Shown: one piece after another, positions 24,990 through 34,141 of the stretch
Layout of the letters: every line of letters starts with the position of its first letter
How positions within the stretch are numbered: position 1 is the stretch's first letter
Assembly (NCBI RefSeq): GCF_030519475.1
Contig: NZ_JAUMKD010000009.1
Coordinates: 204,478-268,477 of the forward strand
Direction: 5' to 3'
Length of the DNA: 64,000 bases
Source of the DNA: Micromonospora sp. C28SCA-DRY-2
GTDB lineage: Bacteria > Actinomycetota > Actinomycetes > Mycobacteriales > Micromonosporaceae
Made by a program: the position numbers and the translations under genes
Notes under the pieces: model-generated
Database searches by the model: none
The model's input: only the letters and a program-made list of their open reading frames with translations
Told to the model about the DNA's origin: nothing

Positions 24990-26018
24990 ATGAGCTCATC
25001 TCCGCCAAGTGCGTCCCCGTCCGCCGGCCCGGTCACCCGGCCGGGTCCCGGCGTCGCCGCCGGTGACCGCGCCGGCGCCGCGCCCGCCCTGATCTGGACG
25101 GCGCTGCTGCTGGTCTACGTGCTGTGGGGCTCCACCTATCTCGGCATCCGGATCGCCGTGGAGTCCATGCCGCCGCTCGCCTCGGCGGCCGCCCGGTTCG
25201 CGGTGGCCGGCCTGGTGCTCGCCGTCGTGCTGCGGCTGCGCCGCGGACCGGGGGCGTTGCGGGTGGACCGGCGCCAGCTCGCCTCCGCCGCGGTGGTCGG
25301 CGTGCTCCTGCTCGCCGGCGGCAACGGGCTGGTCGTGCTGGCCGAGTCCGGGCCGCCGGGGGTGGCGTTGCCGTCCGGCATCGCCGCGCTGCTGGTCGCC
25401 ACCGTGCCGCTGCTGGTGGTGCTGCTCCGCTCGGCCACCGGTGACCGCCCCCGGCTCTGGACGCTGGCCGGGGTGAGCCTGGGCTTCGTCGGGTTGGTGC
25501 TGCTGGTGCTGCCCAGCGGTGGGGCGGACGCGGTACCGCTCGCCGGCGCGCTGACAGTGGTGGCCGGGGCGGCCTCCTGGTCGGTCGGCTCGTTCCTGTC
25601 CGGCCGGATCCGGATGCCCGCCGACCCGTTCGTCGCCACCGTCTACGAGATGTTCGCCGGGGCGGCGGTGCTCGCCGTCCTCGCCGTGGGCCGGGGCGAG
25701 CTGCGCGGCTTCGACCCGGGCGCGGTGACCACCCGGTCCTGGCTGGCCCTCGGCTACCTGATGGTGGCCGGCTCGCTGGTCGCCTTCACCGCGTACGTCT
25801 GGCTGCTGCACCACGCGCCGATCTCGCTGGTCTCCACGTACGCCTACGTGAACCCGGCGGTCGCGGTGGCGCTCGGCGCGCTGCTCGCCGCGGAGCCGAT
25901 CACCGCGCAGGTGCTGCTCGGCGGCGCGGTCATCGTGGCCGGTGTGGCCCTGGTGGTGAGCACCGAACGCCCGCGCCGGCCGGCTGAGCCGGCGACCCCG
26001 GATCCGGCGCGCCGGTAA
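24990..26018 (+). CDS. DMT-superfamily (EamA) transporter
   Basis: 342 residues with ten hydrophobic segments in two EamA halves: LIWTALLLVYVLWGSTYLGIR in the first, ASWSVGSFLSGRI and LLHHAPISLVSTYAYVNPAVA in the second. WGSTY and the YVNPAVA..G element are the family signature of drug/metabolite exporters such as YedA/RhtA. The substrate is unknown. It is divergent from the secreted-domain gene by 83 bp. Its stop codon lies inside a 19-bp tandem repeat. Confidence 0.88.
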   Translation: MSSSPPSASPSAGPVTRPGPGVAAGDRAGAAPALIWTALLLVYVLWGSTYLGIRIAVESMPPLASAAARFAVAGLVLAVVLRLRRGPGALRVDRRQLASAAVVGVLLLAGGNGLVVLAESGPPGVALPSGIAALLVATVPLLVVLLRSATGDRPRLWTLAGVSLGFVGLVLLVLPSGGADAVPLAGALTVVAGAASWSVGSFLSGRIRMPADPFVATVYEMFAGAAVLAVLAVGRGELRGFDPGAVTTRSWLALGYLMVAGSLVAFTAYVWLLHHAPISLVSTYAYVNPAVAVALGALLAAEPITAQVLLGGAVIVAGVALVVSTERPRRPAEPATPDPARR

Positions 26019-26050
26019 CCGCCCGGCGCGCCGGTAACCGCCCGGCGCGC
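26006..26050. repeat. 19-bp tandem repeat across the transporter stop codon
   Basis: The unit GGCGCGCCGGTAACCGCCC occurs at 26006-26024 and 26025-26043, with a partial third copy to 26050. The first copy contains the TAA stop at 26016-26018. Confidence 0.75.
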
Positions 26051-26097
26051 CCGCTCGGGAGCACCCGGTAGCGCGGCCGACGGCCCGGCGGCACGGA

Positions 26098-29000
26098 TCA
26101 GATCAGCCGGAGCTGGCGGTCCTTCGGGCGGCGCGGCTCGGTCTCGCCGAAGCGTTCGAACAGGCCCGGGTCGATGGCGTCGAGGAACGGCGACGGGCGG
26201 CACTCGCGTTCCGAGCCGTGCCGGCTGCGGCGTGCGGCGTGGCTGACGTAGAGCCGGTCCTGGGCGCGGGTGAGGCCGACGAAGAAGAGGCGCCGCTCCT
26301 CGGCCACCGCGTCGTCGTCGGGCGCGGCGCCGGGCCAGCGCAGCGGCAGCAGCCCGTCCTCGCACCCGACCAGGAAGACCACCGGGAACTCCAGCCCCTT
26401 GGCCGCGTGCAGGGTGAGCAGGGTGACCGCCTCGGCCCGCGGGTCGAGCGCGTCCACCTCGGCGCCGGTGGCCAGCTGGGACAGGAACATCGGCAGGTCG
26501 TCCCCGCAGCGCCGGGCGAGCGGGGTGAGCAGGTCGACCGCCGACCGGACGTCCTCCGGGCGGACCGCGCCCGCGCCGTCCAGCGTCGGCACGGCGAAGC
26601 GCTCGGCGAGCACCTGGCCGGCCAGCCGGACCCGGGCCGCCAGCGAGCCGTCCAGCCCGCCGGCGTGCCGCAGCTCGCGGGCGATGGCGGCCACCCCGGG
26701 GCGGTCCCGCAGCCGGTCGTGCGAGCGCTTCTGCACCGGGATGTTGGCCCGGGCCAGGGCGTCCACGATCGGCGCGGCCTGCGCGTCGGTGCGGTAGAGC
26801 ACCGCGATGTCGGAGAAGGAGAGCGACGTCGAGCGGCCGTCGATCCGGCCGGAGTCCAGCGACCGGTGGGAGAGCCCGCCGACCAGTTCGTCGACGGTGC
26901 GGACCACGAAGTCGGCCTCGTCGGCGACGGATGCCGCCGGGTAGCGGCCGACCAGTGGGGCCTCCGGGTCGAGCCGGGCCGGGTCCAGCCGGCGGCCGCG
27001 CACCAGCGACGACGGCGCGATGGCCTGCACCGCGGCGGCCAGGATCGGCGCCGACGAGCGGTAGTTGCGGTTCAGGCGCACCAGCCGGGCGTCGGTGAAG
27101 TCCCGGGAGAAGCGCAGGAAGTAGCCGACGTCGGCGCCGCGGAACGAGTAGATCGCCTGGTCCGGGTCGCCGATCGCGCAGAGGTTGCCGTCGGCCGGGC
27201 TGAGCAGCCGCAGCAGCTCGTACTGCACCGCGTCGACGTCCTGGTACTCGTCGACGAAGATCCACCGCCAGCGGTCCCGGTAGCGCTCCACCAGCGCCCG
27301 GTCCTCGCGCAGCAGCGCGACCGGCAGGGTGAGCAGTTCGTCCAGGTCGACCAGGCCCTGCTTGCGCAGCAGCGCGGTGTACCCGCCCTGGTCGTCGCCG
27401 GCCTCGGCGCGGGCCGCCGCCCGGTCGGCGTCGTCGGCGATCCGGAAGTCGACCGGTAGTCCGGCCGCCTCGGCGTGCTCCCGCAGGATGGTCAGCCCGA
27501 GGGAGTGGAAGGTGCCGACGGTGACGTCCTCGGCGACCGGGCCGAGCAGCCCGTCGAGGCGGTGCCGCAGCTCCTCGGCGGCCCGCCGGGTGAAGGTGAT
27601 CGCCAGGCAGTGCTCCGGGAAGACGTTCAGCTCCGCGCAGAGGTACGCGATCCGGTGGGTCAGCGTCCGGGTCTTGCCGGTGCCCGGGCCGGCGACGATG
27701 AGCAGCGGCCCGCCCGGCGCGGAGGCGGCCACCCGCTGCATCGCGTCGAGCCGGTCCAGCAGGCCGGTGCCGACCTCCTCCATGCCGGCGAGCATCGGCT
27801 CGAACGGCTCGTGCGGGGAGGGCGGCGGGGCGATCGGTGGCGGCGGGGGTGGGCTGGCCTTCCGCTTCGGCTCGGCCTTGGCCGCCGCCGGGCGCTTGGC
27901 CCGGGGTCGGGCCGCCGGCTCCGCGGGCCTGCGCTGCGCCGGCACGGGTACGTCGAACAGCGTCTCCGCCTGCGTCCCCGGCACCGGCCCGCCCAGTTCT
28001 GCTGGGTCGAAGAGGGTGATCACGCCGTACTCGCCGTCGTAGCCGGGGACCCGGCGTACCTCGCCCCGGCGCAGCCGGCCGATCCCCTCGGCGAGCAGCT
28101 CACCGCCGACCCGCCCGATCTCGTCCAGCGGGGTGCGGGTGAGGATCTCCAGCTCCGGGCCGAGCGCGGCGAGCAGGTCGTTGAGCTTCCCCTCGACCTT
28201 CTTGGACCGGGCGCCCACCTTGTTGATCTCGCCGAGGATCTCGGCGAGCGGCACCAGGTGGGTCACCTCGCGGGCGTGCTCGGGGCGGTGCCCGGCCGGC
28301 CGGTCGGCCAGCTCCTCGACCCGGCTGAGCACGCCGACGGTGAGCGGCTTGCCGCACTCGGGGCAGCGGCCGCCGGCGGCGCGGGTCTGCTCGGGGGACC
28401 AGTTCACCCCGCAGAGCCGGTGCCCGTCGGCGTGGTACTTCCCCTCCTCGGGGAAGAACTCGATGGTGCCGGCGAGCCCGTCGCCGGTGCGCAGCGCGTC
28501 CCGGACGGCGAAGTAGTCGCGGGCGGTGGCGAACACGGTCGCCTCCCGGGCCAGCGCCGGCGGCGAGTGGGCGTCCGAGTTGGACACCAGCCGGTACGCG
28601 TCCAGGCTGCCGACCCGCCAGTTCATCTCCGGGTCGGAGGAGAGCCCGGTCTCCACCGCGAAGATGTGCTCGGCCAGGTCGGCGTAGCAGTCGGCGATCG
28701 CGTCGAAGCCGGACTTCGAGCCCAGCGCGGAGAACCAGGGCGTCCAGATGTGCGCGGGCACCAGGTAGCCGTCGGGGCTGGCCTCCAGGGTGATCTCCAG
28801 CAGGTCGCGGGAGTCCAGGCCGAGGATCGGCCGGCCGTCGGAGCCGAGGTTGCCGATCCGGCCGAGCGCGGTGTTGAACCGCGCCACCGCGTCCAGGTCG
28901 GGCAGGTAGATCAGGTGGTGCACCTTGCGGGTGCGGTCGTCCCGCTTGTAGATCGTGGAGATCTCCACGCTGAGCGTGAACCGCACCGGGTCGGCCTCGG

Positions 29001-29292
29001 CCGCGCTGGCCAGCCGGGGTGGCAGCCGCCGGGCGATGTCCCGCTCCGCCTCCGGGCTGAGCCGGTAGAGGCCGGGCTCCGCCGGGTGCAGTGTCTCGCG
29101 CAGGTGGTCGTACCACGCGGGGTGGGTGAAGTCGCCGGTGCCGAGCAGGCCGATGCCCTTACGCCGGGCCCACCAGCCGAGGTTCGGCAGGGTGAGGTCA
29201 CGGCTGCACGCGCGCGAGTACTTCGAGTGGATGTGCAGGTCCGCGACGAATGGCGGGAGGCCACCGGGGGGTGCGGCGCTGAACGGAGGCAC
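26098..29292 (-). CDS. PHP-domain nuclease fused to a UvrD/PcrA-type helicase
   Basis: About 1064 residues (GTG 29292; GTG 29307 is the alternative). The N-terminal PHP domain has DLHIHSKYSRACS, GTGDFTHP, HVSVEIS-like text SVEISTIY and NSDAHSPP, the metal-binding histidines and aspartates of PHP phosphoesterases. A zinc-ribbon-like segment (LCGVNW, CPECGKP) lies near 300-320. A Lys/Pro-rich linker (about 455-495) leads to superfamily 1A helicase motifs: GPGTGKTRT near 533, DEYQDVDAVQ near 680, GDPDQAIYSFRGAD, LLTLHAAKGLEFPVVFL and VGLTRAQDRLYVSHA. A nuclease-helicase repair machine is the likely role. It is last in the operon with the metallophosphoesterase. Confidence 0.9.
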   Translation of the reverse strand: MPPFSAAPPGGLPPFVADLHIHSKYSRACSRDLTLPNLGWWARRKGIGLLGTGDFTHPAWYDHLRETLHPAEPGLYRLSPEAERDIARRLPPRLASAAEADPVRFTLSVEISTIYKRDDRTRKVHHLIYLPDLDAVARFNTALGRIGNLGSDGRPILGLDSRDLLEITLEASPDGYLVPAHIWTPWFSALGSKSGFDAIADCYADLAEHIFAVETGLSSDPEMNWRVGSLDAYRLVSNSDAHSPPALAREATVFATARDYFAVRDALRTGDGLAGTIEFFPEEGKYHADGHRLCGVNWSPEQTRAAGGRCPECGKPLTVGVLSRVEELADRPAGHRPEHAREVTHLVPLAEILGEINKVGARSKKVEGKLNDLLAALGPELEILTRTPLDEIGRVGGELLAEGIGRLRRGEVRRVPGYDGEYGVITLFDPAELGGPVPGTQAETLFDVPVPAQRRPAEPAARPRAKRPAAAKAEPKRKASPPPPPPIAPPPSPHEPFEPMLAGMEEVGTGLLDRLDAMQRVAASAPGGPLLIVAGPGTGKTRTLTHRIAYLCAELNVFPEHCLAITFTRRAAEELRHRLDGLLGPVAEDVTVGTFHSLGLTILREHAEAAGLPVDFRIADDADRAAARAEAGDDQGGYTALLRKQGLVDLDELLTLPVALLREDRALVERYRDRWRWIFVDEYQDVDAVQYELLRLLSPADGNLCAIGDPDQAIYSFRGADVGYFLRFSRDFTDARLVRLNRNYRSSAPILAAAVQAIAPSSLVRGRRLDPARLDPEAPLVGRYPAASVADEADFVVRTVDELVGGLSHRSLDSGRIDGRSTSLSFSDIAVLYRTDAQAAPIVDALARANIPVQKRSHDRLRDRPGVAAIARELRHAGGLDGSLAARVRLAGQVLAERFAVPTLDGAGAVRPEDVRSAVDLLTPLARRCGDDLPMFLSQLATGAEVDALDPRAEAVTLLTLHAAKGLEFPVVFLVGCEDGLLPLRWPGAAPDDDAVAEERRLFFVGLTRAQDRLYVSHAARRSRHGSERECRPSPFLDAIDPGLFERFGETEPRRPKDRQLRLI

Positions 29293-29353
29293 GCCGCATC
29301 CTGCCACGACCCGGCGCGCCCCCGCGCGTCGCCACGCTCGGGCGTGAGGTGCG

Positions 29354-30598
29354 CTATGCCGAGCGCAGCTCGACGAGGGTGATCTGCGGCTCGGCGCCGA
29401 CCCGGACCGGCGGGCCCCAGAAGCCGGCGCCGTTGGTGACGTACACCTTGGTGCCGTCGACCTCGCCGAGGCCGGAGACCACCGGCTGCTGGAGCTTGAC
29501 CAGCAGGTTGAACGGGACGATCTGGCCGCCGTGGGTGTGCCCGGACAGTTGCAGGTCGACGCCGAACTTCGCCGCCTCCACCGCGGCGACCGGCTGGTGG
29601 GCGAGGAGGACCACCGGGCGGGACGGGTCCCGGTCGCCGAGTGCCGCGGTGTAGTCGGCCGGCGCGGCCAGCCCCGTGCCGGCGGCGGTGACGTCGTTGA
29701 CCCCGGCCAGGTCGAGTACGCCGCCGCGGGCCTGGATCTCCCGCCGCTCGTTCTGCAGCACCCGCAGCCCCAGCCGGTCCAGCTCGCGCACCCACTCCTC
29801 GACGCCGGAGTAGTACTCGTGGTTGCCGGTGACGAAGAAGCTGCCGTGCCGGGACCGCAGGTCCCGCAGCGGCGCGGCGGCCTCGCCCAGCTCGGCCACC
29901 GAGCCGTCGACCAGGTCGCCGACGACCGCCACCAGGTCGGCGTCCAGGCGGTTGATGGCGGCCACGATCCGCTCGGTGTGCGCCCGGCCGCGCAGCGGCC
30001 CGAGGTGGATGTCGGAGACGGTGGCGATGCGCAGGCCGTCCATGCTCCGGGGCAGCTTGGCCAGCGGGATCTGCACCCGGTCCAGCTGCGGTGGGCCGAG
30101 CGCGGTGCGGATGCCGTACCCGGTGAGACCGGTGGCGGTGAGCCCGGCGAAGATCGCCGCCCCCCGGGCCAGCAGCAGCCGCCGGGACGGGTCGTGGTCG
30201 GGCTGGCCGACGGCGCCGGCGGCCGGCGGATCGGCCGGACCGGCCGCGCCGACCAGCGCCGGCTCGGGCGCGGCGGCGGTCGGCTCGGCCGCGACCACCC
30301 GGCGGCGCAGCACCAGCTTGGTCACCAGCATCGGCACTTCCAGTGCGACGAGCAGGACCAGCAGGTAGAACATGATCGCGAGCCAGAGGTAGCCGGGCCA
30401 TGCCAGCCAGTACAGCCCGGCCTGGGTGCCGACCATGGTGGCCGGCACCAGCAGCGCCAGCACGAGCGCGGTGATCCCGCCGGCCCGCCGCCAGCGCCCC
30501 GGCAGCGTCGTGTCCCGGACCAGCCGCTTCCACAGGTAGAGGTGGATCAGGCCGGTGACCAGCGCCAGGGTCCCCACGAAACCCAGCACTGCGAGCAT
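29354..30598 (-). CDS. Membrane-anchored metallophosphoesterase
   Basis: 414 residues. Four N-terminal membrane segments (about 1-100), a Pro/Ala linker and a further hydrophobic stretch (about 145-165) precede the calcineurin-like domain. Metal motifs are SDIHLGPLRG near 195, VGDLVDGS near 228, GNHEYYSG near 257 and LSGHTHGGQ near 345. The layout matches the YkuE/YaeI type that may act on lipid-linked phosphate substrates. It starts 11 bp after the moaD stop and precedes PHP-UvrD. Confidence 0.92.
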   Translation of the reverse strand: MLAVLGFVGTLALVTGLIHLYLWKRLVRDTTLPGRWRRAGGITALVLALLVPATMVGTQAGLYWLAWPGYLWLAIMFYLLVLLVALEVPMLVTKLVLRRRVVAAEPTAAAPEPALVGAAGPADPPAAGAVGQPDHDPSRRLLLARGAAIFAGLTATGLTGYGIRTALGPPQLDRVQIPLAKLPRSMDGLRIATVSDIHLGPLRGRAHTERIVAAINRLDADLVAVVGDLVDGSVAELGEAAAPLRDLRSRHGSFFVTGNHEYYSGVEEWVRELDRLGLRVLQNERREIQARGGVLDLAGVNDVTAAGTGLAAPADYTAALGDRDPSRPVVLLAHQPVAAVEAAKFGVDLQLSGHTHGGQIVPFNLLVKLQQPVVSGLGEVDGTKVYVTNGAGFWGPPVRVGAEPQITLVELRSA

Positions 30599-30609
30599 GT
30601 GCGCCTCCC

Positions 30610-30888
30610 TCAGCCGCCCGCGAAGGGGGGCAGTACGTCGATCGTGGCCCCGGCCGGCAACGGGGCCTGACGATCGTGGCAGGTCACCCCGTCCACCAGG
30701 AAACTCGCCACCCGCAGCACGGCGGCGAGCCGGTCACCGTGCCGCTCGGTCAGCTCGGTGACGAGGTCGTCGAGGGTGCGCCCGGCCGGCACGGTCTCCT
30801 CGGTGCGGCCGGCGGCGGCGCGCGCTCCGGCGAAGTAGCGCACGGTCAGCGGGGGCAGCCCGGCGGTGGGCCGGGTCGGATCGGTCAC
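30610..30888 (-). CDS. moaD: Molybdopterin synthase sulfur carrier subunit MoaD
   Basis: 92 residues from GTG 30888, two bases after the moaA stop. It has the ubiquitin-like pattern LTVRYFAGARAAAGRTEETV, SFLVDGVTCHD and the obligatory C-terminal Gly-Gly (PPFAGG). The terminal glycine is adenylylated and thiocarboxylated to carry sulfur to MoaE. Its partner moaE lies 12 kb away on the other strand. Confidence 0.93.
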   Translation of the reverse strand: MTDPTRPTAGLPPLTVRYFAGARAAAGRTEETVPAGRTLDDLVTELTERHGDRLAAVLRVASFLVDGVTCHDRQAPLPAGATIDVLPPFAGG

Positions 30889-30890
30889 GG

Positions 30891-31904
30891 TCAGCCTCCG
30901 ATGGCCGACATCGGCCGGGCGGGTTGCAGGAACGTCGGGTCGTCGATGCCGTGGCCGGCCCGCTTGCCCCACATCGCGGTACGCCACCGCCGGGCGATCT
31001 CGGCGTCGTCCGCCCCGGCCCGCAGCGCCCCGCGCAGGTCGGACTCCTCGGTGGCGAACAGGCACGCCCGTACCTGGCCGTCGGCGGTGAGCCGGGTGCG
31101 GTCGCAGTCGCCGCAGAACGGCCGGGTGACGCTGGCGATCACGCCCACCCGGGCGGGGCCGCCGTCGACCAGCCAGGTCTCGGCCGGCGCCGCGCCGCGC
31201 TCGGCCGAGTCGGGCCGCAGGTCGAAGGTGGTACGCAGGGCGGCGAGGATCTCCTCGGCGGTGACCATGGCGGCCCGATCCCAGCCGTGCTGCGCGTCCA
31301 GCGGCATCTGCTCGATGAACCGCAGCTCGTAGCCGTGGTCGAGGGCGAAGCGGAGCAGCGCCGGCGCCTCGTCGTCGTTCACGCCCCGCATCAGCACCGT
31401 GTTGACCTTGACCGGGGTGAGCCCCGCGGCGGTGGCGCCGGCCAGGCCGGCCAGGACGTCGGCGAGCCGGTCGCGCCGGGTCAGCCGGGTGAACCGGCCG
31501 GCGTCGAGCGTGTCCAGCGAGACGTTCACCCGGTCGAGCCCGGCGGCGCGCAGCGTGGGGGCGAGCCGGGCCAGCCCGATGCCGTTGGTGGTCAGCGAGA
31601 TCCGGGGACGCGGTTCGAGCGCCGCCACCTCGGTGACGATGCCCACCAGCCCGGGCCGGATCAGCGGCTCGCCGCCGGTGAAGCGCACCTCGGTGACGCC
31701 GAGGTCACGCACGGCGACCCGGACCAGCCGGACGATCTCCGCGTCGGTGAGCAGTTGCGGCCCGGCGAGCCAGGGCAGCCCTTCGGCCGGCATGCAGTAC
31801 GTGCAGCGCAGGTTGCACTTGTCGGTCAGCGAGACCCGGAGGTCCCGGGCGACGCGGCCGTACCGGTCGACGAGGGGGCCGTCGGTCGGCTGGGCGGCAG
31901 TCAC
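30891..31904 (-). CDS. moaA: GTP 3',8-cyclase MoaA (radical SAM)
   Basis: 337 residues from GTG 31904, which overlaps the upstream stop as GTGA. The radical-SAM cluster is KCNLRCTYCMPAEG near 30-43, followed by RFTGGEPLIRPGL and a C-terminal cluster with TRPFCGDCDRTRLTADG and RACLFA. The terminal GG is present (PMSAIGG). It catalyses the first step of molybdenum cofactor synthesis from GTP. The operon order is kinase-moaA-moaD. Confidence 0.96.
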   Translation of the reverse strand: MTAAQPTDGPLVDRYGRVARDLRVSLTDKCNLRCTYCMPAEGLPWLAGPQLLTDAEIVRLVRVAVRDLGVTEVRFTGGEPLIRPGLVGIVTEVAALEPRPRISLTTNGIGLARLAPTLRAAGLDRVNVSLDTLDAGRFTRLTRRDRLADVLAGLAGATAAGLTPVKVNTVLMRGVNDDEAPALLRFALDHGYELRFIEQMPLDAQHGWDRAAMVTAEEILAALRTTFDLRPDSAERGAAPAETWLVDGGPARVGVIASVTRPFCGDCDRTRLTADGQVRACLFATEESDLRGALRAGADDAEIARRWRTAMWGKRAGHGIDDPTFLQPARPMSAIGG

Positions 31905-32815
31905 CTGTCGACGGTAGCGCGTGTCAGCCCGCCGAGGGCGGCCCGGGCGGCCCGGCCGACCGCATCGCGGTACGCGGCGCCGAACAGGGCGGTGTGCACC
32001 AGCAGCAGGTGGAGCTGGTGCAGCGGCACCCGGTCCCGCCAGCCGTCGGCCAGCGGCCACGCCTCGTCGTACGCGGCGAGGATCCGGTCGAGGTGCGGCG
32101 CGCCGCCGAAGAGGGCCAGCTGGGCCAGGTCGGTCTCCCGGTGCCCGCCGTGCGCCGCCGGGTCGACCAGCCAGGCCCGGTCGTCGGCGCCCCAGAGCAC
32201 GTTGCCCGGCCACAGGTCGCCGTGGACACGGGCCGGCGGTTCGTCGCCGCCGAACTCGCCGATCCGGTCGACCACCTCCTCCACCAGGGCGACCTCGGTG
32301 TCGCCCAGCGCGCCGCCGTCCACCGAGCGGCGCAGGTACGGCACCAGCCGGGCGCGGGCGAACCAGCTCGACCAGGGGCCGGGGTCGGGCGTGTTGTCCG
32401 CCGGGAGCGCGCCGATGAACCCGGGCCAGTCGGCCCCGAAGGCCGGCGCGCCGGCCCGGTGCAGCCCGGCCAGCTCCCGGCCGAACCGCTCGGCCGCCTC
32501 GGCGGTCGGCTCGCCCGGCTCGACCCACTCCAGCGCCAGCAGCTCGGGCAGCGCCACCAGCACCTCCGGTACGGCCACCGTGCCGGCCGCGCGCAGCCAG
32601 CGCAGGCCGGCCGCCTCGGTGGCGAAGAAGTCGTCCGGCACCGGCCGCCCGGCCCGCTCCGGCCAGGTCTTGGCGAAGATCGAGTGACCGTCGTCCAGGG
32701 TCAACCGGGAGGCGGCACAGATGTCCCCGCCGGCCACCGGCGTCTCCCGGATCCGCTGGTGGGTCAGGAAGGTCGGCAGGTGGGACGGGTGCGCCCGCAG
32801 GTACGCCAGGTCCAT
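31901..32815 (-). CDS. Fructosamine/ketosamine-3-kinase family protein
   Basis: 304 residues starting MDLAYLRAHPSHLP. The APH-like kinase fold shows ISRLTLDDGHSIFAKTW-type text near 45, GRELAGLHRAGAPAFGADWPGFIG near 130, catalytic loop HGDLWPGNVLW near 205 and metal motif LVDPAAHGGHRETDLAQL. The family phosphorylates sugar amines to remove glycation from proteins. Coupling to moaA by a four-base overlap is unusual for its function and is probably positional. Confidence 0.9.
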   Translation of the reverse strand: MDLAYLRAHPSHLPTFLTHQRIRETPVAGGDICAASRLTLDDGHSIFAKTWPERAGRPVPDDFFATEAAGLRWLRAAGTVAVPEVLVALPELLALEWVEPGEPTAEAAERFGRELAGLHRAGAPAFGADWPGFIGALPADNTPDPGPWSSWFARARLVPYLRRSVDGGALGDTEVALVEEVVDRIGEFGGDEPPARVHGDLWPGNVLWGADDRAWLVDPAAHGGHRETDLAQLALFGGAPHLDRILAAYDEAWPLADGWRDRVPLHQLHLLLVHTALFGAAYRDAVGRAARAALGGLTRATVDR

Positions 32816-32978
32816 GACGGCAAGGTAGTCCCTCCCCACCCCCGCCGCCGGGCCACCTTCCCCTGGATCTTGGAACCTCCCGGCCCGGCCGGGGGCCGTT
32901 TCCCACCGAGATCTCCGGCGATCCGGTGCCGGTGGGGGGTGGTGGATCGGCGTGGGCAGGGTGAATACGGTCGGTAGT

Positions 32979-33004
32979 TGTGGATGAGCGGCGTGTCGTC
33001 CACA
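32979..33004. promoter_or_regulatory. Facing DnaA-box-like sequences
   Basis: TGTGGATGA (32979-32987, reverse complement TCATCCACA) faces TCGTCCACA (32996-33004) across eight bases. Both fit the relaxed streptomycete DnaA-box pattern. They lie 40-65 bp before the DUF4192 gene. Confidence 0.3.
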
Positions 33005-33044
33005 GGGGCTGCCGGGCGGGGTCGCCGGATCGCAGGCTGCCGGC

Positions 33045-34100
33045 ATGACCTCGACCGACCCGCCCCGGCTCGCCGTCCGTTCCCCCGCCGACCTGATCGC
33101 CGCCGTGCCCTACCTGCTCGGCTTCCACCCCGCCGACAGCGTGGTCGTGGTGGCCATGCGCGGCCGGCGGATCACCTTCGCGGCCCGGGCCGACCTGCCC
33201 GAGCCGGCGGGCGAGGCGGACCCGGCCCGGCACCTCGCCGCGGTGATCGCCCGCCAGCAGGCCGACTCGGCCACCGTCATCGGGTACGGTCCGCCGACCC
33301 GGGTCACCCCGGCCGTCGACGCGGTGCGCGCCGCGCTGACCGGCGCCGGGCTGGCCGTGCTCGACGCGCTGCGGGTCACCGACGGGCGGTGGTGGTCGTA
33401 CGTCTGCACCGAGCCGGAGTGCTGCCCGCCCGACGGCTCCCCGTACGACCCGGGTGCCAGCGCGGTGCCGGCCGCCGCGGTGCTCGCCGGCCAGGTCGCC
33501 CTGCCCGACCGGGCCGCCCTGGTGGCGCAGGTTTCCCCGCTCGGTGGTCCGGTCCGGGTGGCGATGCGCCGGGCCACCGCCCGGGCCGAGCGGCGGCTGG
33601 CCGACCTGCTCGACAAGGCGCCCCGCGAGGACCTGCTCGGCGGCCGGTCACTTCGCGCGGCGGGCGTGACGGCCGTGCGCGCGGCCCTGCGCCGGCAGCG
33701 CCGCGGCGAGCGGCTCACCGACGACGAGGTGGCCTGGCTGAGCCTGCTCCTGACCCACCTGCCGATACGCGACCACGCCTGGGACCGCACCGACGGCCGG
33801 GACGCGGACATCGCCCTCTGGACCGACGTGCTGCGCCGGGCCGAGCCCGAGTTGACCGCCGCGCCGGCCAGCCTGCTCGCCTTCGCCGCCTGGCGGGCCG
33901 GGCAGGGGGCGCTGGCCGCGGTCGCGCTGGAGCGGGCGCTGACCGAGCACCCCGACTACACCCTCGCGGCCCTCCTGGACGACCTGCTCCGCCGTGGCGT
34001 GCCGCCGTCGGAGCTGGACGGCTGGCCGGCGGTGGGCGCCGCGGGCGTGGTGCGCCGCCGCAAGCGGAGGCCGCGCCACCGGCCCAGGCTCGATCTTTGA
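33045..34100 (+). CDS. DUF4192-family protein
   Basis: 351 residues. The N-terminal half begins with RLAVRSPADLIAAVPYLLGF and HPADSVVVVAMRGRRI, the typical opening of DUF4192, and contains WWSYVCTEPECCPPDGSPYD near 115. The C-terminal half is helical (LLAFAAWRAGQGALAAVALERAL), as in the family. It ends with a basic tail (RRRKRRPRHRPR). These actinobacterial proteins have no established function. Confidence 0.9.
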   Translation: MTSTDPPRLAVRSPADLIAAVPYLLGFHPADSVVVVAMRGRRITFAARADLPEPAGEADPARHLAAVIARQQADSATVIGYGPPTRVTPAVDAVRAALTGAGLAVLDALRVTDGRWWSYVCTEPECCPPDGSPYDPGASAVPAAAVLAGQVALPDRAALVAQVSPLGGPVRVAMRRATARAERRLADLLDKAPREDLLGGRSLRAAGVTAVRAALRRQRRGERLTDDEVAWLSLLLTHLPIRDHAWDRTDGRDADIALWTDVLRRAEPELTAAPASLLAFAAWRAGQGALAAVALERALTEHPDYTLAALLDDLLRRGVPPSELDGWPAVGAAGVVRRRKRRPRHRPRLDL

Positions 34101-34141
34101 CCGCGGTGGTTGCCCGGCCTTCCCGCACGTGTTCGCCGATC

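Noticed and set aside
27475..29382. 635-residue plus-strand frame opposite PHP-UvrD
   Set aside because: Antisense shadow of a gene with complete PHP and helicase motifs.
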